This document shows positions 21,560-46,660 of a stretch of DNA of 64,000 bases, in pieces. The position numbers were made by a program, and so were the translations under genes. The stretch covers positions 22,022,474-22,086,473 of the forward strand of contig CM060065.1 of assembly GCA_030533445.1 (NCBI GenBank). The letters run 5' to 3'. This DNA comes from Cyprinodon diabolis. Taxonomy: Eukaryota > Chordata > Actinopteri > Cyprinodontiformes > Cyprinodontidae. Positions within the stretch are counted from its first letter, which is position 1. The number at the start of each line of letters is the position of its first letter. The notes under the pieces were generated by a model, which was not told the DNA's origin, ran no database searches, and worked only from the letters and a program-made list of their open reading frames with translations.

Positions 21560-23160
21560 AGAAATTCTATTGTTTATTAATATAGAGCTAGATCATACAG
21601 TCAAACTGATTTAAAGTTCAACAACAACTCATTAACTCGAAAACAATCCATCACGCCAAGTATGCTTGCAACAACAATGGAGAGGAAAACTCCCTTTTAA
21701 CAGGAAGAAACCTCTAACAGAACCAGAGTCTGTGTGAGCGACCATCTGCCGAGGCTGACTGGGGTTCAAGGAGACAAGCCGACGTACAGAAAGAAGCAGA
21801 GATACAAAAGGCAACTGTCAACTAGCTCCACAGGCAGCCCCATCCAGGAAACACACAGCCAGGCAGACGAACTCTTAGCCAGCTCCCATGTCAGAGCATG
21901 AAGAGAGCACATCCAGCCAGTCACAGTCAGAGAAACAGAACTACACTGAAAAACAGGCAAACTCTATACTCTATGAATAAAGGTGTTGATGGCAGCAGCA
22001 CAGCTTTTATTTCTCTCAGGTATAGTGTCACAGGCAAACAGAACCAGACCAGATGAAAAAAAAAAGGGCAAAATGATGAAAAGGGGTCCCTATGTCCTCC
22101 AGCAGTCTAAGCCTATAGCAACATAACCATAGAGATAGCGCTGGATAACCTCAGTCAACTATAAGCTTTATCAAACAGGAAAGTTTAACGCCTAGCCTTA
22201 AAAGACAGGGTGTCTCCCTCATGGGCTAAAACTGGTAGTTGGTTAGTTAGGAGAGGACGCTGACAACTAAAAAGTCTGCCTGAACCACTAGTGAACCTGC
22301 CGATTGAGAGGAAAGGACTCTGTTAGTAAAAAAGGTACAATCAGAGCTCTGTTATAAGATTGAGCTTGGCCATTTAAGGCTTTCTATGTGAGGAGGAGGA
22401 TTTTAAATAATTTTCTGGATTTAACAGGAAGCCAATGAAGAGAAGCTAGGTGTTAAAGATAGGCTCTGTGTATGCACCTTCACGCACTCTCTCGGTTTCT
22501 TTTCCCTGAAAAAAGATCATAACCCTTTAAATAACACTTCATAACTTATATTTATTAAATAACCAGGAGACATGACAACAGATTCTGATAGAAATTGTGA
22601 TCATACTCAGGTCAGAGAAATTGCTTAGAGTTTATAGAATGTAAGCTGCTCACCTTAGTAAGATTAACAGTTAAAAAGACATTTTATACATCTCCAGTCT
22701 GCCACATCATCTTACTTTACATCATACATGTTAGCAGATGAGTAGATATCCATGGCTACAGCCTTATCCAAATATTACACTTTGTTCTTAGCTCAAGGAC
22801 ACTGCTCTCATTCCATTTCCAAATCTTTGTCACTTACAAAATGAAGATTATAACTGTATATCCAGACAGAGGGACTGTCTTAACTAGATTAACTATTGTG
22901 GAAAACATCAGTTCTGACACGCAACAGGCAGCCAACACCAGGGTGTAATAAACTCACACATCTTCAGTAACAAACAACCTAACATAGGATAGGAGAGATA
23001 TGAACTCTCTTTTTAATTATCCTCAGAACTCTGGCTGCAGCAATTTTGGATGAGATGAGTCTAACATGAGTCTCTTAACTACAGTTTGTGGACTTCCTGA
23101 TAATAAAGAATTACAATTTTCCAAATAACAGTAAAACAAAGAAAAAAAAATGTAAACCCA
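21560..23160 (+). repeat. Teleost dispersed repeat (GGAGAGGAAAACTCCC type)
   Basis: Carries the widely dispersed fish signature GGAGAGGAAAACTCCCTTTT, then CAGGAAGAAACCTC, CATCTGCCGAGGCTGACTGG and, further on, GGATTTAACAGGAAGCCAAT and CTCTGGCTGCAGCAATTTTGG. All frames are broken. The opposite end of the same family appears at 54640-54850. Confidence 0.6.
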
Positions 23161-24384
23161 CAAGTAAACCCCAGAAAATTGTGCCTCATATTTTGATTCA
23201 GTTTATTCTTGTTGTATTTTTACGTCTGTTTCTTGTTGGAGGGTAATCTCTATTTCAGGTTCAGATCTGTCGTAGCCTCTACAAGGACTGTAGTGCACAT
23301 CGCCCCTTTGTGATAATGTGCAATATTATTCGTTTGTTGTACAGACTTTATACATCTGTCAACAAGTTCAATTTTACGGTCATCTAACTAGATTACCTAA
23401 TTTGATAGGATTTGTGGAGTCTGTTTTGTCAACAGATTTTTCCATCTTAGTTGTGGTTATTAGCCGTGAGCTCCTCTAAATGTTCCATGAACCACTTTCC
23501 TGTTTAACTGAGTAATGATCCTCTTATCCTATCTATTTAGATGGGTGGGAGATGTGATGTGCCATCTCTGAAAATGTCCACAGAGAAAGATCTCAATTTA
23601 AAACCTTTTGGAAAAAGGCTGTAGCATAACTGAATGTAAGAAAGGTTCATTGCTGTTAATGTTTTCCATAAAAGCTGCATGTTAAACCCTTAAATACTCA
23701 ATTGAATCATGTTCAGATATCTCTGTACTACAGACTATGCCCCGGTGGATACCTCTATCTGATTATTTCCAGGAAAAACTTAGGCCCAAAGTGGGAGATA
23801 ATTTTAAAATTTGAATGCTAATTCATGACAGAAAGAACAAAGCTGAAAGGTTAAGAGACAGTAATGAATAATCAAATTTAAAAGCCATAAATTGTCATAA
23901 ACAATCAGACATGCAGTTAATGTTAATGTCAAATTAAATAAATTGGCTTTATCAAACATTAGATCTAACAGGAAAATCATGTTTTTAAATCATTGATTTA
24001 ACTGCTGCGCATAAGTTGTTGTTGTTTTTTAACAGAAACATGGCTACATGAATTTATTGAGGCACCTATTCTCAAAGTCTTCACCCCAAAACTACCATTT
24101 TCTTTGTGTTGAGCAGAAAGCACAGCACATTGGAAAAAAAAGTGAAATAAAGTTTTCACCAGGGACTTCATAGCTTTACATAGAAGTTATTCTATTTTCT
24201 AAACCTATGCTAACTTCTTTGCAGTCTTTGACAGCATATCTGAGGAATAAAAAGGAAATTTGGCCATTACTGCAAAGAATGTCCTGCAGCTGGATTGTTT
24301 TTATGACCCCTCATAGACTATGGAGACATATGTCTACTTCTAGTCTCTGTCTTCTGAAATTAAATATCAATTTATTTCATTATA
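23161..24384. other. Intergenic, nothing recognised
   Basis: AT-rich sequence without termini, exons or tandem repeats that I can support. Confidence 0.4.
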
Positions 24385-24685
24385 CACTACTCAAAAATTA
24401 AAGGAACACCTTGTAATCAGAGTATAGCATCAAGTTAATTAAACTTCTGGGATATTGATTTGGTAAGGTAAGTAGCAGAGGGGGTTGTTAATCAGTTTCA
24501 GCTGCTTTGGTGTTATTTAAATTAACAACAGGTGCACTAGATTGGCAACAACGAGACGACCATCAAAACAGGAATGGTTTTACAGGTGGAGGCCATTGAT
24601 ATTTTTTCCCCCTCCTCATCTTTTCTGACTCTTTTTCACCAGTTTTGCATTTGGCTAGGGTCACTGTCACTACTATTAGCATGAG

Positions 24686-27000
24686 GTGCTACCTGGACCC
24701 ACAGAGGTTTCACAGGCAGTCCAACTCCTCCAGGATGGCACATCAATACGTGCCATTGCCAGAAGGTTTGCTGTGTCTCCCAGCGTAATCTCAAGAGCGT
24801 GGAGGAGATTCCAGGAGACAGGCAGTTACTCCTGGAGAGCTGGACAGGGCCGTAGAAGGTCTACAGCCCATCAGCAGGACTGGTATCTGCTCCTTTGTGT
24901 AAGGAGGAGCTGGAGGAACACTACCAGAGCTCTACAAAATGACCTCCAGCAGACCACTGGTGTGAATGTCTCTGACTAAACAATCAGAAACAGACTTCCC
25001 AAGGGTGGCCTGAGGGCCCGACGTCCTCTAATGGGCCCTGTGCTCACTGCCCGGCACCGTGGAGCACGACTGGCATTTGCCACAGAACACCGGAATTGGC
25101 AAGTCCGCCGCTGGCACCCTGTGCTTTTCACAGATGAGTGCAGGTTCACCCTGAGCACATGTGACAGACGTGAAAGTGTCTGGAGAAGCCGTGGAGAACA
25201 TGGAGGCATATCCATGGAGGGACGCACAGACCAGTGGCGGCCGGCCCATAGGGGGCACTGGAGCACCGCCCTCCCTGATAAGAAGAGAGAAACGTAAAAT
25301 ATATTTTTAGAAATTAACTCATAAATGTCAGTTTTACTTTCTAGAGTGTGTACCTATAAGCAAAACAAATTATATAAACTACATTTTCCTATCTACTGTC
25401 ATTCATTTGTGGATTTCCACAGACAGACTCCTACCGTCTCTGTTCTGGGGGCGCTGATCAGACAGACCCACATTTGCAGAGAATCTGTCAATCATGTACT
25501 ATTGCTAGGTGAATTTAATGGCCAATCAGCGTCTCAAAACTTTATGGTCTTGAGGCTCTGAAAATACTGCGCTTTAACAGGCTTCTGCACCCAAGCGCAG
25601 GTGCAGACAATTAGAGGGAAGATGGCGAACGTAACGAGCGAGATGCAGCTTCCACCAAATTCGGTGAGATCCTTATTTATCTACCCGTTTGCCAGAAGAA
25701 CATCCATGTTGTAGGGTAGGAAAATTTCATGTCATGGTTATTGTGACTGTGACGAATCCACCTCGTCGCTTAAAACTTTGGGTGCCACACACACATTCCT
25801 GTTATACTGTGCTTGTGAGGACCAATAAGCTCGCGCTGAGCCCAGTAGCTCCATTAACTTAAAACACACAAGCTGTTCCTGGTTACCTGCTGGCGTATTG
25901 AGGGTGCACACTTAATATTTCAGTGGGGTTAGCCGTGTGTGTGTGTGTGGGGGGGGGTGTGGGTGTGTGGGTGTGTGGGGGGTGTGGGTGTGTACGTATT
26001 TATGCTGCGGGGACTTGTCATCTTAAGTCTGGCTGCGTCTTTGCTGGGTTCAAACCCAGTTTGGTGTAATTGAATAAGTCAATGAATCGGTGTAAAATAA
26101 TTAAGTTGTAGAAATTATTTGTTTTTGTACATCAATTGTTTGTGGAGGTATTATATGGACAAAACTGATTTATGAGAAGAAATCAGAAATAAGAGAGCCT
26201 GAGGTGAGGGGCTTAAACTATTTAATGAGGGCTGTGGGAAGAAGAGCGGCCATTTCTGTTTTCTATTTCTTTGTTACATTGCTGGTAACTGGAGGGAGGC
26301 TGAGGCCCAGAGTAGCTTGTACATGTTTAGTTTCTTTTGCTCCCTGTTTTGAGTTTTTGAGCACAATAAATCACCAACACCGGTAACCCGACTGAGCCTG
26401 GATTCTTGGAGGCCAAAGAACCCCGTCACAGTGACCCAAATCATCACTGTTACTGTTATTATATAGTAAATTAAATCATTACTGTTAAATTGTATGCATT
26501 GTCCAATTGTTTAGTTGAATAGTTGAGTTTAGTTGGAGACATACAATAGGCTATATCAGCCCCACCAAAAATATTTTTCACCAGCCGCCACTGGCACAGA
26601 CCTATACAGGCTAGACAACGGCACCCTGACTGAAATTAGGGATGAAATCCTTGCACCCATTGTCAGAACCTATGCTGGTGCAGTGAGTCCTGGGTTCCTC
26701 CTGGTGCACGACAATGCCCGGCTTCAGGTGGCGAGAATATGCAGGCAGTTCCTGGAGGATGAAGGATATGATACCATCGATTGGCCCCCATGCTCGCCTG
26801 AATCCAATAGAACACCTCTGGGACATTATGTTTCAATCCATCCGATGCCGCCAGGTTGCACCTCAGACTGTCCAGGAGCTCAGTGATGCCCTGGTCCAGA
26901 TCTGGGGGGAGATACCCCAGGACGCCATCCGTTGTCTCATTAGGAGCATGCCCCGACATTGTCAGGCATGCATACACACAAGTGGGGGCCATACAAATTA
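24686..27000 (+). pseudogene. Tc1-like transposase pseudogene (interrupted)
   Basis: N-terminal part AVQLLQDGTSIRAIARRFAV plus SPSVISRAWRRFQ is a Tc1 helix-turn-helix; the first catalytic Asp is in FTDECRF, the second in VHDNARL. The third motif is degraded (CSPESNR for RSPDLNP). The hAT element separates the two catalytic aspartates. Confidence 0.8.
25232..26593. mobile_element. hAT-family element nested in the Tc1 copy
   Basis: 1362 bp with termini CAGTGGCGGC and GCCGCCACTG and a perfect 8-bp duplication, GCACAGAC, at 25224-25231 and 26594-26601. Joining the flanks restores the Tc1 reading GRTDLYRLDNG, which confirms the boundaries. A short open frame (MANVTSEMQLPPNS at about 25622) ahead of a GTGAG donor may be a remnant transposase first exon. 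It contains a GT/G-rich tract at 25937-25992. Confidence 0.88.
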
Positions 27001-27003
27001 CTG

Positions 27004-27073
27004 GACCTATGTCCAAAAGAAACAAATTTAACATCTTTGACAGTCTTAAAATTGTTTCTTTTGGACATAGGTC
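27004..27073. repeat. Perfect 22-bp inverted repeat (hairpin)
   Basis: Arms GACCTATGTCCAAAAGAAAC (plus AA) and the exact complement at 27052-27073, with a 26-base AT-rich loop. It sits exactly where the 3' end of the Tc1 copy has been lost. Confidence 0.85.
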
Positions 27074-28087
27074 AGACCTCTATCTAATTATTACAAATTT
27101 TGAGTCAAAAATACTTTCTTATTCTAAGCACAAGAAAGGAAATTATTTAGCTACATAAAACAAATAGACCACTTTAGATCTGGTGTTTTGGAACAGACTA
27201 TAATCCCCACTTTATCTGTGAAACTTGCAACAGCTAATGCAATTGGACGTGAAAGTGCGTTTGTGCTTGTGCGTTTTTACTGGACTGTGATTTCTATAGA
27301 ACTATTTAAATAAGATCACATTTCATGGCTTGATCTGAACTCTTTCTCCAAAAGCAATCTACTTGGGTGTGTGCAGGACAAAATATTGAATAGCTAACTT
27401 GATAAAAACAAAAAACTTGAAAAAAAAAATCATCAACCTTAATAATCCATCTACAGTATGCAAAGTGGAAAGACGTAAGTTAAATGCAAAGCAAAATGAG
27501 GGTTTTCTGAACAATATCAGATTACCTTCGACTGTAGTTACTGTCAATTCAGATAGAATTGACAGTGGATTTGATCTGATCTAAGCAGGGTCAAAATGAT
27601 ACCCCAAAATCCAGGCATACCCTCCACCCTCAAAGTAAATTTACCTGCCCCTTTTTGCATTTGTCATTTATTATTTACCCACTCCCTGCATAGATTATTT
27701 GAGTTTACACAAGTTTTTATCAAAATAAAAACCAAACCTAAACAATAACTCATTGAAGTTATTTGCTGTTTCGCCATTTTGCTCTAAAAAATAAAGCATG
27801 GTCAAATTTTCTTTATTTAAAGTCCACTTTAAGAATGACATTTAGGATGAAGGATACATGTAGTTCTGACTAGGAATGTACATAATAAATAATTTTTCTG
27901 CTTTTCATATAGGCTACACGGTTTTCAAATTAATATATAACTTATGTTTCCATTTCAAATGCAAGGGGATGTAAAAGACAACATACTGTGTAACCATATA
28001 TGAAATAAGGTTAATTTGTTTTAGTCCTATTTATTGACTTACCCTTTATTTAAAAATGTTTAAATGTAATTTTTAATTAGATAGAAA
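27074..28087. other. Intergenic, upstream of tmem178b
   Basis: AT-rich; no exon or repeat terminus recognised. May contain distal promoter elements of tmem178b. Confidence 0.4.
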
Positions 28088-28099
28088 GTGTTCACCCCT

Positions 28100-28451
28100 G
28101 CAAAACAAATAGCGCTCTCCATCCCGCAGCAACCTGGAGGAGAGACAGCGCAACTACATCACTGCCCCTGCCTCCTCCTCACAGCGTTGGTCGCCATCCA
28201 TCCCCTCTCCTCCTCCTGTACCATAACAGATGGTGGGAACAACATTTCATGCACCGGGCACCTCAACAATAGACCGCAGCATCCTTTCCACTCCGCTCCG
28301 GCGTTGAAGCATCATGCTCCCAGTTTAGGACTGCAGAAAGCTCTGAGTGCCGTCGTGAATTGTTTCACGCCGGTACCAGCAAACCCACCACCACCACGGC
28401 CACGGAGGAACCTTCTTGCCACTGTTTGGGCTCTCCACCAAGTAAGGGAAG
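28100..28451 (+). promoter_or_regulatory. tmem178b: tmem178b 5' UTR / GC-rich promoter-proximal region
   Basis: An abrupt switch from AT-rich to GC-rich, CpG-containing sequence begins about 350 bases before the tmem178b ATG, as at CpG-type vertebrate promoters. I see no TATA box at a useful distance. A chance open frame through this stretch is not evidence of another protein. The exact transcription start is unknown. Confidence 0.5.
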
Positions 28452-40622
<12,171 letters not shown>

Positions 40623-41005
40623 CAGGAGGCGTTATAAACAGACTGATCCATCTAACGCACAAAGCACACCTTTCCATGTTTAACTCTGAAACAGTATTAG
40701 TGTAATCACCATATCACGACTCCCCTCAACGTGGCCATATCCTTTCAGTGTACAGTGTGCCTAATCTGTGGTGAAAAGCAGCAAAATAGAGACAAATTTT
40801 CACGCATCAAATCTCTTAATGGACCTTCAGGAACATGAAGAATAATGTGTACAGTAGCTCATAAGTAGGAAATGGCTTCAAAGGCCTTTTTATGTTGTTG
40901 TTGTCTGTTTTGATTTCTGTGATACTGATTTTCTGACGCTTTAAAGGGAACATATATCTCTGGATAGAATACTTCTTAAAATGGTGCTCTGAAATAAATA
41001 AAGCC
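40623..41005 (+). other. tmem178b: tmem178b proximal 3' UTR
   Basis: Noncoding sequence after the stop. A doubled AATAAATAAA at 40993-41002 is the nearest candidate poly(A) signal. Longer UTRs using later AATAAA motifs are possible. Confidence 0.4.
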
Positions 41006-41399
41006 ACTCCTACAGAGGGAACACATAAGCAAACACATATCATCTCAGTTCCTCAGAGATCCTAGGAGAAATCTTTACACATGATACAAAAAAAAAAAAA
41101 TAAAAAATAAAAATAACATTAGTTCAGAATATCCTGCAGGAAGTATGATCTGTGACATTGTTCGTAATTAAAAAGAAAGAATCAAAAAGCGCTGATTATG
41201 GCATTTCTTTCTCATAAAAAAAACACACAAATAGATATGAAAAACTTGGGTGTATAGGGTTAAAGGTTGTAAAAAATATTGCATTATGATCAGTATAATA
41301 AAACACTATGTTCCTTGAAGACATCATAGAAAAATAAACTTCCATATAGAGCCAGATGTTTGTGTAAAATAAATATTTCTTGTTTTAAAGTCGTAGGGA

Positions 41400-41930
41400 A
41401 GCGGCTGTTCCAACGGTTGCAGTCCTGAATTCTCCCGAGTGGTGCACGACTTCACACGAGTAAATAAAGTGAATGTGATCGGTAGATTATCAAGGCGGCG
41501 GGATTGTTGTGGAGGAAGGTTTGCAAACAAATTTGGTTGTGGCTGGTGTCTCGGAAGACTCTTGCTAACCAGTTAGCAACTTAGTGCTACTAGGTTCCTC
41601 TTGAGAAATTACATTGGGACCAAGTAGCACTTAGCAACAACACTGTCAAGGAACGCTATGCACAGCGGAAACATGCAAGAGGAGGAGAGCTTTGTGTCAG
41701 AGGTCGTGGATGAGTCTCCTTCGTCATACATTTTTTATTTAGAGAAGGAAAGCAAGACGAAGTTGTTGTGGAAGAGGACACCAGGGCATCAGAAGCTTGG
41801 TTTGGTGTAGAAGGCTTACAGCCGTACATGTTTGAGCCCTTGCCTCACAACGCTGCCAGTTCTGTTAGCTCTACGCCTGCCGAAGACACAGTGGTCCAAC
41901 CCCGTCAACACTGGGACGGCACTCAATGAT
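41400..41930 (+). pseudogene. Fossil ORF resembling transposon-associated P2X7-like proteins
   Basis: After an ATG near 41658 (MHSGNMQEEESFVSEVVDES), frames shift but continue as EEDTRASEAWFGVEGLQPYM then FEPLPHNA, similar to the acidic N-terminus (YxFEP motif) of P2X7-like domain proteins carried by fish Harbinger/ISL2EU-type elements. Frameshifts and a double stop end it. The family call is tentative. Confidence 0.35.
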
Positions 41931-42084
41931 AAAGTAAATGATTCTACTGTCTTATTTCAACCGTTGCGTATATTAGCTGCTGCCTATGAATCAAGATGCT
42001 ATGACCGAAAAACATTGATTGACAGTTGATTGCCGAATTTAGGTGTACAGGCTGACGTATAACTAACTGGCCTGTATAAGATAA

Positions 42085-42105
42085 CGGTCCCCCCCCCCCC
42101 CCGCA
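42085..42105. repeat. Poly(C) tract
   Basis: About 16 C in a row, a likely length-polymorphic homopolymer. Confidence 0.9.
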
Positions 42106-44410
42106 GATTTTGAGACAGGATTTTTTTTTAAAATAGATATTTTCTAACTTTTGGAACAATATGGTGTGATAAAGAGAACATTTATATACATGTTTAAGCC
42201 AGGATGATTTGAAATTTAAATTTGACTTCCCTATGACTTTAAATTCCACTTTTCTGTTCTAAGGGTAAATAAAGCTGAGGATTTACAGAAACTTTGTAAA
42301 ACCTAGAAACCGAAAAGATGTAATAAGAATATTATTTTTAAAATTTTAAATTAAGTGTAAAAAAAAACAAAAAACACCAAAACAAAACCGTTGCTGTGCT
42401 CTGACTGTTCATGTTACTTCTTATGTTGAGCCGGTTGCTAAGTGATAGCTTAAAGAACATGTGAAACCAAACTAACAGATTAAACTACATTTCGAAAAAA
42501 TTTCTTTTTTTTTTTCTTTTTTTTTTAAAAACACCGATCCTAATTATAGTCATGCTGTTACTTCGACCAAATATCTTCATTTCATCTAAAAGACATAAAA
42601 CAACAAGAAATAGGCAGTGTTTCTTAACGTATGTACGGCAACCTTTGCAATTATTGACCCTCCTTGGAAAGATTTGCAAAAAGTATTAAAACGAGTCTTT
42701 TGTAGCAGCACCATGCCTAATAAAAAAAAAAAAACTCAACCTTAAATGTGTGTACATTTATCCAGGGGGTGATATAACCCCATGTTGATAAATATTTTTT
42801 CCATTTTTTTTTAAATCTATGAAGTGGTTATTGGCACACCTAACAGTTTATCCAAAACAGAAGTTTTTGTTTTTCTGTTTCAAATATTAATGTTATCAGA
42901 TCCCAGTTTGTAACTCAGGCTGCACAGCAGCACAGTTACTATGCAACGTGAGTTTGATAGTAAAGAATGTCAGAATTAGACAATGTGACAAAGACTGACA
43001 TCTTGTGCTTGCCAAATATATCTAACAACAGATTGTTTGGGAGCGTTGCTAGAAAACATAGCTTTCTCTTCAAGCATCTCAAGTGTAAAAAAATACAGTT
43101 TTTTCTTTTAAATGCTACCCGGACTGTATCAAAAACTGTGTTCCTCATGGAACATTTTGGCTACCAACCAAGTGAGTATAGCATGGGGCAAAGGACGGTG
43201 TTTGGAACAGCACTGAATTTCAGCTGTTATGTGGGCTTAAGTTTCTATGACACTGTGAGCCTCTTTCTGTTGCAAAAATAGGAGCTGTATTAGAGAGATT
43301 TGGATAACAAAGTTTTCAAATTACTTGCAAATGCTTAGAGGCATTTAGAGAAATTATGATTCAAAATACATAGCCAAATAAACACACAAAAGTAAAACTG
43401 CACAAAACGTATTTTTTTCTTATTTTTTGTCCTGAAAAAGGATATGGCCGGGTTGCTTTAAGGCTTATTCTGATTTACTTTTTCCTCTTTACAATTAGCG
43501 CCAAAATTGTGGAGGATGTTGTGCATTAAAAACGAATCAGCCATTCTATGTGAAAATCAGAAATTACGTTTTTAAAATGTCTGAAGCGAGCGCCATTTCA
43601 CTGATGTTCTCACAGATCACTTTTCAAACAAGAATAAATGTTCTCTTTCACAAATACAAATTTTATTGTGGACTAACTTAAAAAGGTAAAATCTACAAGA
43701 GAGACAGTGAATATGTTTGCTTTCATTATTTTATTTGATCTTCATACATTGATATTTAGAGGGAAAAAAAGCACAGACGGTGATAAACTGGATGCAGCCA
43801 CTCTGATTAAATGCGTTGCAGAAAAGCACAGCATCCAACTAAATAGTGTCCTTGGATGCAACATTGAATATGGAATATTAAATGTCTTTTTTTTCTTAAA
43901 CAGTTCCTGAAACCGATGGGTACTGAAGGGATAATGTTTAAAACTCTTGTTTTTAATGTAATTTGGCAGTAAGGGGAATGCTTAAACTCTGAACAGTTTT
44001 GTATGACAAACTAGTGCATTTGTGTATTATATGACAACATATTGTGAATACTGTAGCTCTGAGTGTCACGTGGAGCCAAAATGATTTGAAATTCATTTTA
44101 AATGAGAAAGATAATTATTTTATATTTCCCCCAGTCTTTTTTTAAGTATTAGGGACAGAAACATTCCCTTCTAGAGTTTTTAACAGTTTCTTACTTTTAA
44201 ACTGATGAATTCATTAAAAAAATATATAAAATGTATTGCTGTTTCATGATAGAAGAATTAATGTCAGGTGTTGATTGCCTGGTATAATTCCTGATCATCC
44301 CTCTGTCACCTATGTCAAATTACTCATAAAAATATGGAGTCATAGTGTGTTTACAACACTTTATGTGATGTTCAGTCTTTCCAGTATTGCCATGGACGAG
44401 AAAATTAGCT
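42106..44410. other. Intergenic between tmem178b and gas2, nothing recognised
   Basis: AT-rich with homopolymer A and T runs. No splice-bounded coding segment found on either strand. Confidence 0.4.
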
Positions 44411-44492
44411 AACGCATAACTGAAACTGAAACATGACTGAAACGCATGACTGAAACATGACTGAGATCTCACCACACACTGTGGTGAGATCT
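44411..44492. repeat. Short CATGACTGAAA tandem repeat and perfect hairpin
   Basis: About four imperfect copies of CATGACTGAAA (about 44415-44463) run into a perfect 13-bp inverted repeat, AGATCTCACCACA/TGTGGTGAGATCT, with a 3-base loop (44464-44492). Confidence 0.85.
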
Positions 44493-46389
44493 TTGCACTT
44501 TGCTGCACCATGTAAAGGTCAGTGAGCCTGGGGTGTGGGACAGATGTGCTTTCTGCAGGGTTATACAAGAAAGCAAATTAAGTTCATAGAATATACAGAG
44601 CTTCATTCTATGGTGTATGTTCAGGGTCCAGGCTCTGAAATCACAGAAACTCTGACTATGATATATAAAGACTTTGTGACAAAGAAGATTAACTGAATGC
44701 ATTGCAACAAGAGGACTTCAAGTTCCTAAGTTTTGTCTTTACGTCCAAACTCATGTACATTGACATATATTGCTAGAAAAAAAACTTTGTATAGGTTATT
44801 TACTGCAGGTATTAGGTGTTGATTGACACAAACACATTTGCACACTGTTCTTAAAGTTTTTTCTTGTGTTATTGGCGGGAAAATTTGACTTCTCTGACCC
44901 TGATGTGCCATCATGCATCCCAAAATTTGACAAACATTTTAAAGCACAGAATTACACCTCTACATCTTAAATGGCAAACTTCAGTTACATGTAACTGTGT
45001 CTGCAGCTGACACTGACTTGATACAAAACGTCTGCAGCACAGCGTAGCAAGACTTGCAAAAATATTAGAAACAAAGAACACTTGAGAACACGTAATTCCA
45101 TCAATCTGCTGTCAGAAAGGTTGTAAAATCCTTCTCAGGGGGTCCACGACTGCGTGTTTCATGAGGAACATTGTACTGCGTGCAGTGAAAGAAAATGCCA
45201 CCTCTCAGTGTGGCAGATATTTCATAGCACAGCTATTATTTTCTACTGTCCATTTATACTGGTTGCATCCACTCCAGATGTTGTTTGGGATTAAAAGAGA
45301 CATTAAGGTCTTGCATGATCTCATTAGTTTCTTTCAATATGTGATAAAAAAAAAATCTGTAATCATTTTTAATTGTTTTATTTTAATGTAATAAAATATG
45401 TATTTATTAACATGTTGTATGAGTGTTGTTCCTTCTCATCTATGTATGAGGATATTCAGCTGGACGTTATCCTCATTCATCCACTTTTATTTATTAATAT
45501 ATATTAAGTAAGTTCATGAGCACCTTATCTGGTAAAGCTAATGAATGTTTATATCAATGGATTTGCAGAATTGAAACTGGAGGCAGTTCTTCCTCTTTTG
45601 ACTGATGTATGGAAGAGGTGATAAATGATCCTAACAGCAAAGTGCTGAAAAGGAGGCATGGCCTTTTGCCATTGAGGACATGGTGCCATCTAGAGGGAGC
45701 TTTTAAATTTGAATTTGGTTGACGAGAAGCAGAGCCTTTACACATGGCTTTTCAACTACTTTGCTCTCATCATCAGTTCTTACATTACACATGAATATTC
45801 TCTTTTTTTATAATATGTGCACCAGGATAAACCTTTTTCAACACCCTAAGTGTAAAATATTGGAAAAATTACAAATATTTCAAAGATATTCAACAATTTA
45901 TTCGCTAAAATTATGTGGGAAAAAAAACTCCCTGGGAAAGGAAAATTTGAAATGGGATCTCCAAAATGTTTCATGTTCTTCTAGACAACCATGAGATATG
46001 TGTGACACCCAAAATGAGACTGTTTATTTCCCCAGTGTCTCAGTTTTTTTCTCTGGAGCAATACGGTGCACTTAAGTTCCATTTAGTCTACTTTAAAGTT
46101 TTAGAAAAGATCTCAACAATATCTAATATAATTCTCAGACTGCCTCAACTTTAGTGTCTAGTTGTCATCCCAAGCAGAGAAATCAGATAACTCTTCCTAT
46201 GATCTCAGTTTGCTTTCATCACAGCGTTAAATTTCCTTTTTGAAAGCATTAAACATAACATTACTAGAATTGACTCCTAATTAAAAACAATTTTCAACTC
46301 TGAAGTACTGTTTAGATTGTGAAACAACAAATGTCAGTAGGTAAATCACCTGGACATTCAATTCCAATTATTTAACTATATCAGTTGGT
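44493..46389. other. Intergenic, nothing recognised
   Basis: No exon, terminus or tandem repeat that I can support. Confidence 0.4.
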
Positions 46390-46660
46390 TTTGATACAGT
46401 TGGGTCAGTTGCAAGAGTTTCCCCTGCATCCGCAGGGTTGTGGGTTCAAGCCCTGACTACAGCTTTCAATTTATTGTGTTCTTGAAAAAGTGACTTAAAC
46501 TGTATGTGAAGAGATACGTTGGTGGTCAGACAGTCAGACCGTTGGTGGCACCTGTGTACAGCTTTTTCCCTTCTTTCATTGAGCCCTAGAAACGGTTGTG
46601 GCTTTCCATGATGGTGTGAGTATATGGGTGTGAATGTGTGAATTCACGTTTTTTAAGGTA
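46390..46660 (+). repeat. tRNA-related SINE fragment
   Basis: CCCCTGCATCCGCAGGGTTG, TGGGTTCAAGCCC (B-box-like) and a 3' part GGTGTGAATGTGTGAA correspond to a common fish tRNA-derived SINE pattern. Diverged, with no clear duplication. Confidence 0.5.

Larger units (their letters stand above)
24385..27004 (+). mobile_element. Tc1-like transposon, dead, split by a hAT insertion
   Basis: The left terminus CACTACTCAAAAATTAAAGG follows TA. The transposase reads forward in pieces: an HTH half (24686-24979), LFTDECRFTLSTCDRRE (about 25120), ISMEGRTD up to the hAT insertion, then LYRLDNGTL, FLLVHDNARLQVARICRQF and IRSMPRHCQACI after it (to about 27000). Stops, a deletion before ISMEGRTD and frameshifts disable it. 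The right terminus is missing. Confidence 0.88.
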
